Origin: an uncultured Clostridia bacterium
Lineage (GTDB): Bacteria; Bacillota; Clostridia; Oscillospirales; Acutalibacteraceae
DNA: 64,000 nt
Reading direction: 5' to 3'
NCBI GenBank assembly: GCA_947631945.1
Contig: CANRNI010000001.1
Span: forward strand, 27,331 to 91,330
The position numbers were made by a program, and so were the translations under genes. The stretch's first letter is position 1, and every line of letters starts with the position of its first letter. Of the stretch, positions 52,781-61,669 are shown piece after piece. The notes beneath the pieces are model-generated. The model was not told where the DNA came from, made no database searches, and saw only the letters and a program-made list of their open reading frames with translations.

Positions 52781-52936
52781 CGGCTACCGCCTTTGCCGCG
52801 CATCTGCACCGAGATTTCCCGTCATTTTTGCCAAAAGCTCCTTGAAATACGTCAGTATTCCTGCGTCACTTTTGTCAATCTGACGAAAAATCTCATGGCA
52901 CATCTGCACGACAATAATTATGCGGTATTGCCTTAA
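52758..52936 (+). repeat. Dispersed hairpin repeat, full-length A-type reference copy (179 bp)
   Basis: It runs from TTAAGGCAACACCGCA to TGCGGTATTGCCTTAA: imperfect terminal inverted repeats bounded by TTAA. Inside, GATTTCCCGTCA pairs with CTGACGAAAAATC and the centre AATAC-GTCA-GTATT is palindromic, so the whole unit can fold as one long interrupted hairpin. It encodes no protein. It overlaps the last codons of def. Confidence 0.92.
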
Positions 52937-52961
52937 ATATTCAAGGGATTGAGGTTCGTTT

Positions 52962-53897
52962 ATGAAAATAATTTATATGGGTACGCCGGATTTCGCGGTG
53001 CCGTGTCTTGAGAGACTGTATAAAGAAAATTATGATATAGTGTGCGTTGTGACGCAGACCGATAAGCCTAAAGGCAGAAAGTTGGAAATGACACCGTCCG
53101 ACGTTAAATTAAAGGCTCTCGAATACAAGCTTAACGTATATCAGCCCGTTACTTTAAAAAACGACGAAGCTTATGAATATCTTAAACAATTTGAACCCGA
53201 CTTTATAATTGTAGCCGCTTACGGAAAAATTCTGCCCAAGCGTATTCTCGATTTACCGAAATACGCCTGCATAAACGTACACGGTTCTCTTTTGCCCAAA
53301 TACAGGGGCGCGTCTCCAATTCAGAGGAGCGTTCTCTCAGGCGACAGCGTTACGGGCGTTACCACAATGCTTATGTCGGAGGGAATAGATACGGGCGATA
53401 TACTTCTTAAAAAGGAATATCCGATAGATATCAACGAAACTTCGGGCGAAGTATTTGACGCGCTCGCTCACCTTGCGCCCGATTTGCTGATTGAAACAAT
53501 AGAAAAATTTGTTAAAAATGAAATCGTTCCCGAAAAGCAGAATGAGAACGGCGCTACGTATGCTCCTATGCTTACAAAGGACGAGGCCATGATAGACTGG
53601 AGCAGACCGTCTTATGAGATACACAACCTTATAAGAGGAATGTCGCCGTGGCCTGTAGCTTTTACGTTTTTTAACGGCAAAAAGCTTAAAATTTTTTCCT
53701 CTCGCCTTACAGATGAAAAAACAACGCTTGCTAAGGGAAAGCTTATATCGGATAAGAACCGCCTTAAAGTTTCCTGCTCCGACGGAGCGGTTTTGGAGCT
53801 TTTAAGCGTACAGCTCGAGGGCGGCAAAAGACTTGACGCGAAACAGTTTTTGGCGGGACACGCGGTTGATAATGTACAATTGACAATTGACAATTGA
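52962..53897 (+). CDS. fmt: Methionyl-tRNA formyltransferase
   Basis: A 311-residue enzyme that formylates initiator Met-tRNA. Seen: the start KIIYMGTPDFAVPCLERLY, the folate-binding motif HGSLLPKYRGASPIQ, EGIDTGDIL and the C-terminal OB-fold domain. GAGG lies 7 bases before the ATG. The last ten residues, VDNVQLTIDN, and the stop are encoded by the CAATTGACAATG repeat array, so the natural C-terminus has been replaced. Confidence 0.95.
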   Translation: MKIIYMGTPDFAVPCLERLYKENYDIVCVVTQTDKPKGRKLEMTPSDVKLKALEYKLNVYQPVTLKNDEAYEYLKQFEPDFIIVAAYGKILPKRILDLPKYACINVHGSLLPKYRGASPIQRSVLSGDSVTGVTTMLMSEGIDTGDILLKKEYPIDINETSGEVFDALAHLAPDLLIETIEKFVKNEIVPEKQNENGATYAPMLTKDEAMIDWSRPSYEIHNLIRGMSPWPVAFTFFNGKKLKIFSSRLTDEKTTLAKGKLISDKNRLKVSCSDGAVLELLSVQLEGGKRLDAKQFLAGHAVDNVQLTIDN

Positions 53898-53915
53898 CAA
53901 TGTACAATTATCAAT
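53871..53915. repeat. CAATTGACAATG-type repeat overlapping the fmt 3' end
   Basis: AATGTACAATTGACAATTGA followed by CAATTGACAATGTACAATTA. It provides the stop codon of fmt. Confidence 0.9.
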
Positions 53916-54002
53916 TTCGGAAGCCCGTTCGGGCTTGATTTACAATATGCGAAGAAAACAGCAATCATCTTTCTATATTGGATACGCACCGATTACTGCT
54001 TT

Positions 54003-54022
54003 AAAAGGCAAAGCCTTTTTCT
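54003..54022 (+). terminator. Rho-independent terminator after fmt
   Basis: AAAAGGC-AAA-GCCTTTTT followed by CTTC. A second short hairpin, AGCCCG-TT-CGGGCT, lies at 53922-53935. Confidence 0.7.
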
Positions 54023-54081
54023 TCTCACTAACTACGCATTACGAATTATCTTCCCGTTGTTATGTAAACCGAGTCAATAAG

Positions 54082-54115
54082 CAATTGTCAATTGTCAATT
54101 GTACATTGTCAATTG
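54082..54115. repeat. CAATTGTCAATTGTACATTG-type repeat upstream of the zinc peptidase gene
   Basis: CAATTGTCAATTGTCAATTG followed by TACATTGTCAATTG, in inverted orientation relative to the array at 53871. The two copies bracket a 165-base stretch with no convincing gene. Confidence 0.9.
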
Positions 54116-54139
54116 GAATTATAAAAAGGGGTGTTTTAT

Positions 54140-54850
54140 ATGTTTGGATACTATTTGGAAAGCACATGGCTTTATATAGTTCTGGTAGTACCGGCGTTTA
54201 TTCTGTCGCTTTGGGCGCAGTTCAGGGTAAAATCCGTCTACGGCAGAATGTCAAACGTCAGAAATACGAGCGGTCATACGGGCGCTTCTGCGGCGGCCGC
54301 CGTACTCAGGCATTACGGTATAAATAACGTCGCCATTGAAGTTACCGGCGGAAAGCTTTCCGACCACTTTGACCCGAGAAGCAACGTTATACGGCTTTCG
54401 CGCGACGTTTACTACGGTAACAGCATAGCCGCCGTCGGCATAGCCTGCCATGAGGCGGGACACGCCGCTCAGCACGCTCAGGGCTATGTGCCTATAAAAA
54501 TAAGAAACGCCATAATTCCCGTCTGCAATATCGGGTCTTATCTCGGCATACCTCTTGCGTTTGTCGGATATTTTCTCGGTTTTGAGCCGCTTATATTATT
54601 CGGACTGGGATTATATTCTCTGATAACCGTTTTTCAGCTCGCAACTCTGCCTGTTGAATTTAACGCAAGCGCAAGAGCCGTAAAGGTTATAGATGAAAAC
54701 GGTCTTTTGAGGGGAGAAAATGAAATAAAAGGCGCAAAAAAGGTGCTTAAAGCGGCGGCTATGACTTATGTCGCGGCTCTCGCCGTGTCGTTTGCCAACC
54801 TTTTAAGGTTCGCTGTTCTTTTCCTTGGCAGAGGCAGACGAAATAATTGA
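54140..54850 (+). CDS. Zinc-dependent membrane peptidase (YugP-like)
   Basis: A 236-residue protein with an N-terminal membrane helix, the zinc motif HEAGH (ACHEAGHAAQHAQGY), and further helices in the second half. It matches the Zn_peptidase_2/YugP family by SGHTGASAAAAVLRHYGI and KLSDHFDPRSNVIRLS. The ATG at 54140 is 6 bases after AAAGGGGTG. Substrate unknown. It lies in the fmt-rsmB interval as in many clostridia. Confidence 0.9.
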   Translation: MFGYYLESTWLYIVLVVPAFILSLWAQFRVKSVYGRMSNVRNTSGHTGASAAAAVLRHYGINNVAIEVTGGKLSDHFDPRSNVIRLSRDVYYGNSIAAVGIACHEAGHAAQHAQGYVPIKIRNAIIPVCNIGSYLGIPLAFVGYFLGFEPLILFGLGLYSLITVFQLATLPVEFNASARAVKVIDENGLLRGENEIKGAKKVLKAAAMTYVAALAVSFANLLRFAVLFLGRGRRNN

Positions 54851-54901
54851 CCGAAAGGAAAAACGCGGACGGTTCTTTAACCGCACCGCGTCCGATATTA
54901 T

Positions 54902-56191
54902 ATGACTGACGCAAGAAACACGGCTTTTTCCGTACTTTTCTCAATTGAAAAAAACAGCTCTTATTCAAATCTCCTTTTATCCGACGCTTCTCTCAAATCG
55001 GGACTTTCCGTTACTGAAAGACGTTTTGCCCACAGGATAGTAAAAACCGTCCTTGAAAGAAAGCTTACGGTCGATTACAATTTGTCGCTGTATTTAAAAC
55101 AGCCTCTTAAAAAGCTCGACCCTCGTGTCCTTACTATTCTCAGAATAGGCGCATGCCAGCTTTTGTTTATGGATAAAATACCTGCTCCCGCGGCTGTTGA
55201 TGAAAGCGTAAAGCTCACGAAAAAACGCGGCTGCGCTTTCGCGTCGGGACTTGTCAACGCCGTACTCAGAAAGATTTTGTCAAACGGCGCCGTACTCCCC
55301 GAAAACGACGGGAGCATAAAATATTTAAGCGTAAAATATTCTTTTCCCGAGTATACGGTTGAAAGGCTTATTAATTACTACGGCAGGGATTCTGCGGAAA
55401 GAATAATGTCTTCCTCGCTCGGCAAAAGCAATATTTACATAAGAAAAAATACGCTTAAAAACGAAGATTTGAGTTTGGAATATGAGAACGCCGATTTTCC
55501 CGAAAACTGCCTTATACTTAAAAACGGCGATTCGTTTACCGAATCGGATGATTTTAAAAAAGGGCTTTTCCATGTTCAGGATTTGTCCTCGCAGCTTTGC
55601 TGTTTTGTTTTGTCTCCGAAAAAGGGAGAAACGGTAATCGACGTTTGCGCGTCGCCCGGCGGAAAAAGCATGACTGCGGCGCAGATGATGGAAAACAACG
55701 GAAATATTATTTCATGCGATATTTATGAGCATAAGCTGAAGCTTATAAACGACACCGCCGAACGGCTCGGAGTGAAAATTATAAAAACGGTTATGCGGGA
55801 CGGCGCCGACAGTTCCTCCTCCTTGCCTATGGCTGACAGGATACTGTGCGACGTTCCGTGTTCAGGTCTCGGAGTTACGGGCAAAAAGCCCGAAATAAAA
55901 TACAAGGACGAAAAGGAAATATCGGCTCTGCCCGATTTGCAGTATGCGATACTTGAAAATTCCTGCCGTTTCCTTAAAAAAGGCGGCAAGCTCGTCTATT
56001 CCACCTGCACGCTCCTGCCCGAGGAGAACGCGTTTGTGTGTTCGCGTTTTCTTAATAATCACCCTGAATTCGGAGCCGTTCACATAGACGACGAAATCAG
56101 CGGCTTCAGAGACGGAGAAACGCTCACGGTCATGCCTTACGATTATGACTGCGACGGATTTTTTATTGCCGCATTTGAAAGGATTGTGTAG
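54902..56191 (+). CDS. rsmB: 16S rRNA (cytosine967-C5)-methyltransferase RsmB
   Basis: A 429-residue protein. The N-terminal NusB-like RNA-binding domain (ARNTAFSVLFSIEKNSSYSN) is followed by a Rossmann methyltransferase with ASPGGKS, DVPCSGLGVTGKKPEIKY and YSTCTLLPEEN. The two cysteines (PC and TC motifs) are the m5C catalytic pair. No clear ribosome site precedes the ATG. The leader contains nested inverted repeats (CGGACG...CGTCCG around CGGTT-CTTT-AACCG), which might affect initiation. Confidence 0.94.
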   Translation: MTDARNTAFSVLFSIEKNSSYSNLLLSDASLKSGLSVTERRFAHRIVKTVLERKLTVDYNLSLYLKQPLKKLDPRVLTILRIGACQLLFMDKIPAPAAVDESVKLTKKRGCAFASGLVNAVLRKILSNGAVLPENDGSIKYLSVKYSFPEYTVERLINYYGRDSAERIMSSSLGKSNIYIRKNTLKNEDLSLEYENADFPENCLILKNGDSFTESDDFKKGLFHVQDLSSQLCCFVLSPKKGETVIDVCASPGGKSMTAAQMMENNGNIISCDIYEHKLKLINDTAERLGVKIIKTVMRDGADSSSSLPMADRILCDVPCSGLGVTGKKPEIKYKDEKEISALPDLQYAILENSCRFLKKGGKLVYSTCTLLPEENAFVCSRFLNNHPEFGAVHIDDEISGFRDGETLTVMPYDYDCDGFFIAAFERIV

Positions 56192-56194
56192 AAA

Positions 56195-57223
56195 TTGGAA
56201 AAACGCGATATACTTTCTATGACGTTTGACGAGCTTTCGGAAGCGGTTCGGGAAATGGGAGAGCCGAAATTCAGAGCAAAACAGATTTATTCGTGGCTCC
56301 ATTCTTCGTGCGTTGTCTCGTTTGATGAAATGACCAATCTTTCAAAGGATTTAAGGAAAAAACTTGATGACAATTTTGTCATATTTTCTTTATCTATTGA
56401 AAAAAAATTAATTTCGGAGTATGATGATACAAAGAAATATCTTTTTAAGCTTTACGACGGGGAATTTATAGAATCTGTTCTTATGAAGTACAAATACGGC
56501 TATACGCTTTGCGTATCGACACAGGTCGGCTGCCGTATGGGTTGCAGGTTCTGCGCGTCAACACTCGGCGGCGTTGTCAGAAATCTTTTTCCGTCGGAAA
56601 TACTCTCTCAGATTTATACCGCTCAAAGGGACAACGGCGTAAAAATATCGCGCGTTGTGCTTATGGGCATGGGTGAGCCGCTTGATAATTACGATAACGT
56701 AATGCGTTTCCTTGAGCTTATAACAGACGATAAAGGACAGAATATTTCGATGCGCCATATTTCTCTTTCCACCTGCGGAATAGTGCCGAAAATATACGAG
56801 CTTGCGGAAAAGAATTTACAGCTTACTCTTTCAGTTTCGCTTCACGCGCCGAACGACGAAATAAGAAGCTCGATGATGCCGGTAAATAAGCGGTGGGGAG
56901 TTGACGAGCTGCTCGAGGCGTGCGAAAACTACGCCGAAAAAACACGCAGAAGAATATCCTTTGAGTACGCCATGGTAAACGGCGTGAACGATTCGGACGG
57001 GTGTGCGCTCCTGCTTGCTCAAAAACTTAAAAATATGCTGTGCCATATAAATCTTATCCCCGTGAACGAGGTTAAGGAAACAGGCTGCGTGAGAAGCGGA
57101 AAGGAACGCATAGCCGCTTTCTCGCAGATTCTTGAGAAAAAAGGATACAGCGTCACAGTAAGACGCAAGCTCGGCTCCGATATAAACGCTTCGTGCGGTC
57201 AGCTCAGGCGCGGAAGCCGTTGA
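56195..57223 (+). CDS. rlmN: Dual-specificity RNA methyltransferase RlmN (radical SAM)
   Basis: A 342-residue radical SAM enzyme making m2A2503 in 23S rRNA and m2A37 in some tRNAs. The CxxxCxxC cluster motif is in GCRMGCRFCAS, and the GMGEPLDNYDNV motif and the catalytic cysteine region (VKETGCVRS) are seen. TTG is the start, directly after rsmB. The last residues, RRGSR, lead straight into a repeat end, so the terminus may have been altered by that insertion. Confidence 0.95.
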   Translation: MEKRDILSMTFDELSEAVREMGEPKFRAKQIYSWLHSSCVVSFDEMTNLSKDLRKKLDDNFVIFSLSIEKKLISEYDDTKKYLFKLYDGEFIESVLMKYKYGYTLCVSTQVGCRMGCRFCASTLGGVVRNLFPSEILSQIYTAQRDNGVKISRVVLMGMGEPLDNYDNVMRFLELITDDKGQNISMRHISLSTCGIVPKIYELAEKNLQLTLSVSLHAPNDEIRSSMMPVNKRWGVDELLEACENYAEKTRRRISFEYAMVNGVNDSDGCALLLAQKLKNMLCHINLIPVNEVKETGCVRSGKERIAAFSQILEKKGYSVTVRRKLGSDINASCGQLRRGSR

Positions 57224-57242
57224 TTTTGCGGTATTGCCTTAA
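57212..57242 (+). repeat. Dispersed hairpin repeat, A-type right end at the rlmN 3' end
   Basis: GCCGTTGATTTTGCGGTATTGCCTTAA-like end, positions 57216-57242. Only the terminus remains; it holds the TGA stop of rlmN. Confidence 0.75.
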
Positions 57243-57287
57243 TATTAAGCGGTTAATAAAACAGAAAAACGTTTAGGGGGTAACGCT

Positions 57288-58016
57288 ATGAGAATATCTG
57301 CCGGAACTGACACGGGACGCGTGCGTCAGTCAAATCAGGATTCATACGCTATAGGCGAATTGCCCGACGGCGGCGCGTGGGCTGTCGTCTGCGACGGCAT
57401 GGGCGGTCACGCCGGAGGAAACGTGGCAAGCTCTCTTGCGGTAAAGCGCATATCGGAGGATATAAAAAGCAACTACCGCAGCGGAATGAAGCCGTCGTCT
57501 GTTAAAAATATGCTTGAAACGGCGGTCGTTGCGGCGAATGCGGACGTTTTTGACGCGGCGTTAAAGTCAAATGAGCTTCGCGGAATGGGTACGACTGTAG
57601 TCGCGGCGGTATGCTCTTCGGATTTATGCGTGGTGGCACATGTGGGAGACAGCAGATGTTACCGCATTTCCGAGGAAAAAATAATTCAGGTCACAAAGGA
57701 CCATTCGCTTGTTCAGGAATTGGTTGACGCCGGTGTTATAACGCCGGAGGAAGCAATTAATCACCCAAGAAAAAACATAATTACAAGGGCTCTCGGAACA
57801 AATGATGATATAGAGGTCGATTTTTCCGATTTCTTTATATCCGAGGGAGATATCCTTCTGATTTGTACGGACGGTCTTACAAACCATGTAAGCGATGAAG
57901 ATATAAAGAAATGTTTTTCGGATTCAAACGCTTTTGATTATTCGGACAGACTGATAAAACTTGCGAATGAAAACGGCGGTTCTGATAATATTACAGCGGT
58001 AGTAATTGTAAACTGA
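57288..58016 (+). CDS. prpC: PP2C-family protein phosphatase PrpC
   Basis: A 242-residue serine/threonine phosphatase. Metal-binding motifs seen: NQDSYAI, CDGMGGHAGG, HVGDSRCYRI, ICTDGLTNHV and GGSDNITAVVI. It reverses phosphorylation by the kinase encoded 16 bases downstream. GGGGGT precedes the ATG. Confidence 0.95.
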   Translation: MRISAGTDTGRVRQSNQDSYAIGELPDGGAWAVVCDGMGGHAGGNVASSLAVKRISEDIKSNYRSGMKPSSVKNMLETAVVAANADVFDAALKSNELRGMGTTVVAAVCSSDLCVVAHVGDSRCYRISEEKIIQVTKDHSLVQELVDAGVITPEEAINHPRKNIITRALGTNDDIEVDFSDFFISEGDILLICTDGLTNHVSDEDIKKCFSDSNAFDYSDRLIKLANENGGSDNITAVVIVN

Positions 58017-58032
58017 GATACGGGAGGACGTC

Positions 58033-60348
58033 ATGGATAATTATATCGGAAGGGTACTCGGCAACAGGTACGTTTTAAAGGAGGTTATAGGCGTAGGCGG
58101 CATGGCCGTAGTCTATAAAGCTCTTGACAACATTGATAATAAAACCGTCGCCGTAAAAATACTTAAAGACGAATATATAGCCAACGATGAATTTCGCAAG
58201 AGATTCAAGAATGAATCGAAGGCTATAGCTGTGCTTTCTCATCCCAATATAGTAAAGGTTTACGACGTCAGCTTCGGTGAGAAGCTTCAATACATCGTAA
58301 TGGAATATATCGAGGGCATAACTCTTAAACAGTATATTCAGGAAAGAGGCGCGCTCTCATGGCGGGAAGCGGTAATTTTCACTTCCCAGATTCTGAAAGC
58401 CCTTGAGCACGCTCATGAAAAGGGCGTTATTCACAGGGACATCAAGCCGCAGAATATAATGCTTTTAAGCGATAATAAGACTATAAAAGTAGCGGATTTC
58501 GGTATAGCCAGATTTAATAATAAAGGCGATACGAAAACAATAGCGGACGGGGCTCTCGGTTCGGTTCATTATATAAGCCCCGAGCAGGCGAGAGGCGAGC
58601 TTGTTGATAACAGAACGGATATTTACTCCTCGGGCGTTGTTTTATATGAAATGCTGACGGGACAGCTTCCGTTCCAATCGGACAGCGCCGTTTCCGTAGC
58701 TATAATGCAGCTCCAGAAGGAGGCGGAAATGCCGAGGAACATCAATCCGTCAATACCTATAGGCATAGAGCAGATAACGATGCGGGCCATGCAGAAAAAT
58801 CCCCGTTCAAGATACCAGTCGGCGTCGGAAATGCTTATGGACCTTGACGAATTCAGGCGCAATCCCAATATCAAATTCGATTACGGGTACTTTTCCGACG
58901 CGCAGGCTACAAAATACGTTCCGTTAAAAAGGCGCTCACAGACGTATGCCTCCGGCGCTCCCGTAGGAAGCGAGAGCGATTATACGAGGGCTACCGTTAT
59001 TACTCAGGAACCCGACGAAAGCGATTATGAAAATGAGGAAATCGTAAAAAAGAACTACACCCTGCCGATACTCGTAGGTATAATTTTCCTGTTGATAGTT
59101 GTAATTATAGGTATCGCGTGGTACTTTTTTACAAACACAGACGAGGTTACGGTTCCGGAGTTCGTCGGAAAGTATATTGATGAAATACGCGACGATGACG
59201 AATACAAATACTTTTTCGACCACGCGCTTATAGAAGAAAACCTTGTGTACACTACAGAATATGAGGAGGGTTATATTTTCTATCAGAGCGAGGAATCGGG
59301 CAAAAAGCTTCAGATTTCAAATACCTCCTCATCAATAATAAAGCTGAACATCGCTTATACGAGCGAATCCATGCAGGTGCCTAAGCTTGAGGACGGCACG
59401 AAGTTACAGGAGGCGAGGAGCCTTTTGCAAAAGCTCGGCTTTAAGGTGGCGTCCGAAGCGGTCGTTGATACGTCCGTGCCTGAAAGTACGGTAATAAGAA
59501 TGGATCCGCCATCGGGCAAGAGCGTGGCGTACGGCTCCACGGTTACGATTTATTACGCCATAGACGACGAGGGCAAGGTCGCCGTACCGAACGTTGTGGG
59601 CGATAAGCTTTCAAAGGCGAAGAAAGACCTTGAGGATCTCGGTTTGACTGTCGTTGTAAAATATGAGGATACAGTCAGTTCAAAGGCCGGAGAGGTTTTG
59701 GAGCAGTCTATAGCTCCCGACACTACCGTTATTGCAAGAGATACGGAAATAACCATAATCGTAGGCACTACTTCCGCTAAAACGACCTCGGTAACAATAA
59801 CTCTGCCCGACCTTACGGGGTACAGCAATATGTATGAATCCGTATACGTTTATATAGGCGACGCGCTTTATAAAACTTACAGCAGCGTAAAGCTTGACGG
59901 TTCCACACATACTGTTGAGCTCGGCGGCTCCGAAAATACGACATTCAAGATTTATATAGGAGATCAGGCAGTATGTACGGGCAGCGTTGACTTCACGTCC
60001 GCCACTCCGTCCGTTATAAATAAAACCGTCAATAAGTATAATCCGTCGGAGGATAATACAAAAGCGAAGGAAACGACTACGTCGGCTCCCAAAACCACTG
60101 TCCCGCCCGAAACCACAACAAAATTATCTAATATATCAATTCCCTCCTTTAACGGAAAGTCTTACAACGATTATTACAGACAGCTTATATCAATCGGTTT
60201 TGATAACATCGTTAAAATTGACAGAGCTTCCGATATTGTCCCTGCGGGTCAGGTCATAAGCGTTTCGGCGGGTAAAAATACCTTTACGCCGGAAGAAGCT
60301 CCCGCAGCTGAAATCAGAGTTTACGTAAGTACGGGCCCTGCGGAATAA
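58033..60348 (+). CDS. prkC: PASTA-domain serine/threonine kinase PrkC
   Basis: A 771-residue membrane kinase. The kinase domain covers residues about 12-275 with GVGGMAVVYKA, Lys42, HRDIKPQN, DFGIARF and SPEQARG. One membrane helix (LPILVGIIFLLIVVIIGIAW, about 345-364) follows. Outside are three PASTA domains (about 370-590), then an unassigned beta domain (PDLTGYSNMYESVYVYIG), a Thr-rich linker and a fourth PASTA-like domain (NISIPSFNGKSYNDYYRQLI). PASTA domains sense peptidoglycan fragments; in Bacillus PrkC triggers germination. GGGAGG precedes the ATG. Confidence 0.95.
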   Translation: MDNYIGRVLGNRYVLKEVIGVGGMAVVYKALDNIDNKTVAVKILKDEYIANDEFRKRFKNESKAIAVLSHPNIVKVYDVSFGEKLQYIVMEYIEGITLKQYIQERGALSWREAVIFTSQILKALEHAHEKGVIHRDIKPQNIMLLSDNKTIKVADFGIARFNNKGDTKTIADGALGSVHYISPEQARGELVDNRTDIYSSGVVLYEMLTGQLPFQSDSAVSVAIMQLQKEAEMPRNINPSIPIGIEQITMRAMQKNPRSRYQSASEMLMDLDEFRRNPNIKFDYGYFSDAQATKYVPLKRRSQTYASGAPVGSESDYTRATVITQEPDESDYENEEIVKKNYTLPILVGIIFLLIVVIIGIAWYFFTNTDEVTVPEFVGKYIDEIRDDDEYKYFFDHALIEENLVYTTEYEEGYIFYQSEESGKKLQISNTSSSIIKLNIAYTSESMQVPKLEDGTKLQEARSLLQKLGFKVASEAVVDTSVPESTVIRMDPPSGKSVAYGSTVTIYYAIDDEGKVAVPNVVGDKLSKAKKDLEDLGLTVVVKYEDTVSSKAGEVLEQSIAPDTTVIARDTEITIIVGTTSAKTTSVTITLPDLTGYSNMYESVYVYIGDALYKTYSSVKLDGSTHTVELGGSENTTFKIYIGDQAVCTGSVDFTSATPSVINKTVNKYNPSEDNTKAKETTTSAPKTTVPPETTTKLSNISIPSFNGKSYNDYYRQLISIGFDNIVKIDRASDIVPAGQVISVSAGKNTFTPEEAPAAEIRVYVSTGPAE

Positions 60349-60349
60349 T

Positions 60350-61240
60350 ATGATTATTGAAAACTGCATTATTGTAAAATCCACCGCCGGCTTTTATTAC
60401 GTCCGCAGTCCCGAGGGCAATATAATAGAGTGCAGAGCAAGAGGCGTGTTCAGAAAACTGAAGCTCACGCCTCTTGTAGGCGATATAGCGGATATTGAGC
60501 TTTGCGGCGAATCGGGTACGGTTACAAATATTCATGAGCGTAAAAATTTTTTACTGCGTCCTCCTGCGGCGAACATAGATAAGCTTGTTATAGTAGCCTC
60601 GGTTGTTAAGCCCTCGGTAAATCTTTTTATAATAGATAAGCTTACGGCGATGGCTGTAGACAAGGGCATAACGCCTGTTGTGGTGTTCTCGAAATCCGAC
60701 CTTGCCGACGCGGACGAATATATGGAAATATATAAAAAAGCCGGAATAGAGACTTACTCGGTATCGTCCGAAACGGGAGAGGGAACAGACCGCTTTAAAG
60801 AGGTTCTCCGCGGAAACGTATGCGTGCTTACGGGCAATACGGGAGCGGGCAAATCATCTCTTTTGAACTGCGTTGCTCCCGAACTTAATCTTGCGACCGC
60901 TCATATAAGCGACAAGCTCGGCAGAGGACGGCACACTACGAGAACCGTTGAGCTTTATGAGATATGCGGCGGTTTTATAGCCGATACTCCCGGCTTTTCA
61001 TCGCTCGATTTTGAGAACAACGAAATTATACTGAAAGAGAATCTTCAGTTTTGCTTCCCCGAATTTAAAAAATATATAGGTACTTGCAAATTTGTATCAT
61101 GCGCGCATATAGGCGAAAAGGGCTGCGGAGTATGCAAAGCCGTAAGTGACGGAGTTATACCCGAGAGCCGTCTTGAAAGCTATAAAATGATGTATGACGA
61201 GGTAAAGGACTATAAGGAATGGGAGCATGACAGACGCTGA
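60350..61240 (+). CDS. rsgA: Ribosome small-subunit GTPase RsgA
   Basis: A 296-residue circularly permuted GTPase for 30S maturation. The order is G4 (SKSDLAD), G1 (GNTGAGKSSLLN) and G3 (DTPGFSSLD), preceded by an OB-fold and followed by a zinc-binding region (CKFVSCAHIGEKGCGV). It is one base after prkC. The order prpC-prkC-rsgA matches Bacillus. Confidence 0.95.
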   Translation: MIIENCIIVKSTAGFYYVRSPEGNIIECRARGVFRKLKLTPLVGDIADIELCGESGTVTNIHERKNFLLRPPAANIDKLVIVASVVKPSVNLFIIDKLTAMAVDKGITPVVVFSKSDLADADEYMEIYKKAGIETYSVSSETGEGTDRFKEVLRGNVCVLTGNTGAGKSSLLNCVAPELNLATAHISDKLGRGRHTTRTVELYEICGGFIADTPGFSSLDFENNEIILKENLQFCFPEFKKYIGTCKFVSCAHIGEKGCGVCKAVSDGVIPESRLESYKMMYDEVKDYKEWEHDRR

Positions 61241-61249
61241 ATTTTGCAT

Positions 61250-61323
61250 TGCCTGACGGCGGTAAATCGCGGCGCAGATGCGCGGCAAAGGCAATAGCCG
61301 TTAATTATGCGGTATTGCCTTAA
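61250..61323 (+). repeat. Dispersed hairpin repeat, partial A-type copy after rsgA
   Basis: CCTGACGGCGGTAAATCGCG through GCAAAGGCAATAGCCGTTAA to TTATGCGGTATTGCCTTAA. Right arm and end are present; the left arm is lost. Confidence 0.82.
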
Positions 61324-61347
61324 ATAAGGACTTGCACAAAAAAAATT

Positions 61348-61389
61348 CCTCCCCGTATAATGTGATGAGCATTCATTCGGGGAGGTTTT
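61348..61389 (+). terminator. Hairpin downstream of rsgA
   Basis: CCTCCCCG and CGGGGAGG form a perfect 8-bp stem with a 22-base loop, followed by TTTTC. The loop contains a TATAAT; with TTGCAC 18 bases before it, that could serve as a promoter for the small genes downstream. Confidence 0.55.
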
Positions 61390-61497
61390 CAGTGTGGTTT
61401 TCAGCATGAAAAAAGGATTGAAAGGAACGGTAACGGGCGTTAAGCGTCGGTTCTTTAATTACGGTATATGCAGCGTTCGTATCGTCGGGCGTTTTAT

Positions 61498-61656
61498 ATG
61501 AAGAAAAAGAAAAAACAATCCGAGCCGACAGGAGTTGCTTTCGCGGCGCTCGGTCTGGGAATAGTTCTTGTCTGCCTGTTTCCCTCAAAATGGATGATTA
61601 TAATCATGGCGTTAGCTCTTATTGTTGCGGGAGTTATGCTCATGAAACGGTGTTAG
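61498..61656 (+). CDS. 52-residue small membrane protein between rsgA and spoVM
   Basis: Begins with MKKKKKQSEPTG, then two hydrophobic stretches (VAFAALGLGIVLVCLF and MIIIMALALIVAGVMLM) and the end KRC. A short two-helix membrane protein. The ribosome site is weak, so the start could be ten codons earlier. Not recognised. Its place directly before spoVM, with that gene's AGGAGG starting at its stop codon, suggests co-transcription and possibly a sporulation role. Confidence 0.6.
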   Translation: MKKKKKQSEPTGVAFAALGLGIVLVCLFPSKWMIIIMALALIVAGVMLMKRC

Positions 61657-61669
61657 GAGGATACTCGGA

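Noticed and set aside
53887..54327. 146-codon plus-strand frame between fmt and the zinc peptidase gene
   Set aside because: It begins inside the CAATTGACAATG repeat, crosses a terminator and a second repeat, and overlaps the real zinc peptidase gene in another frame.
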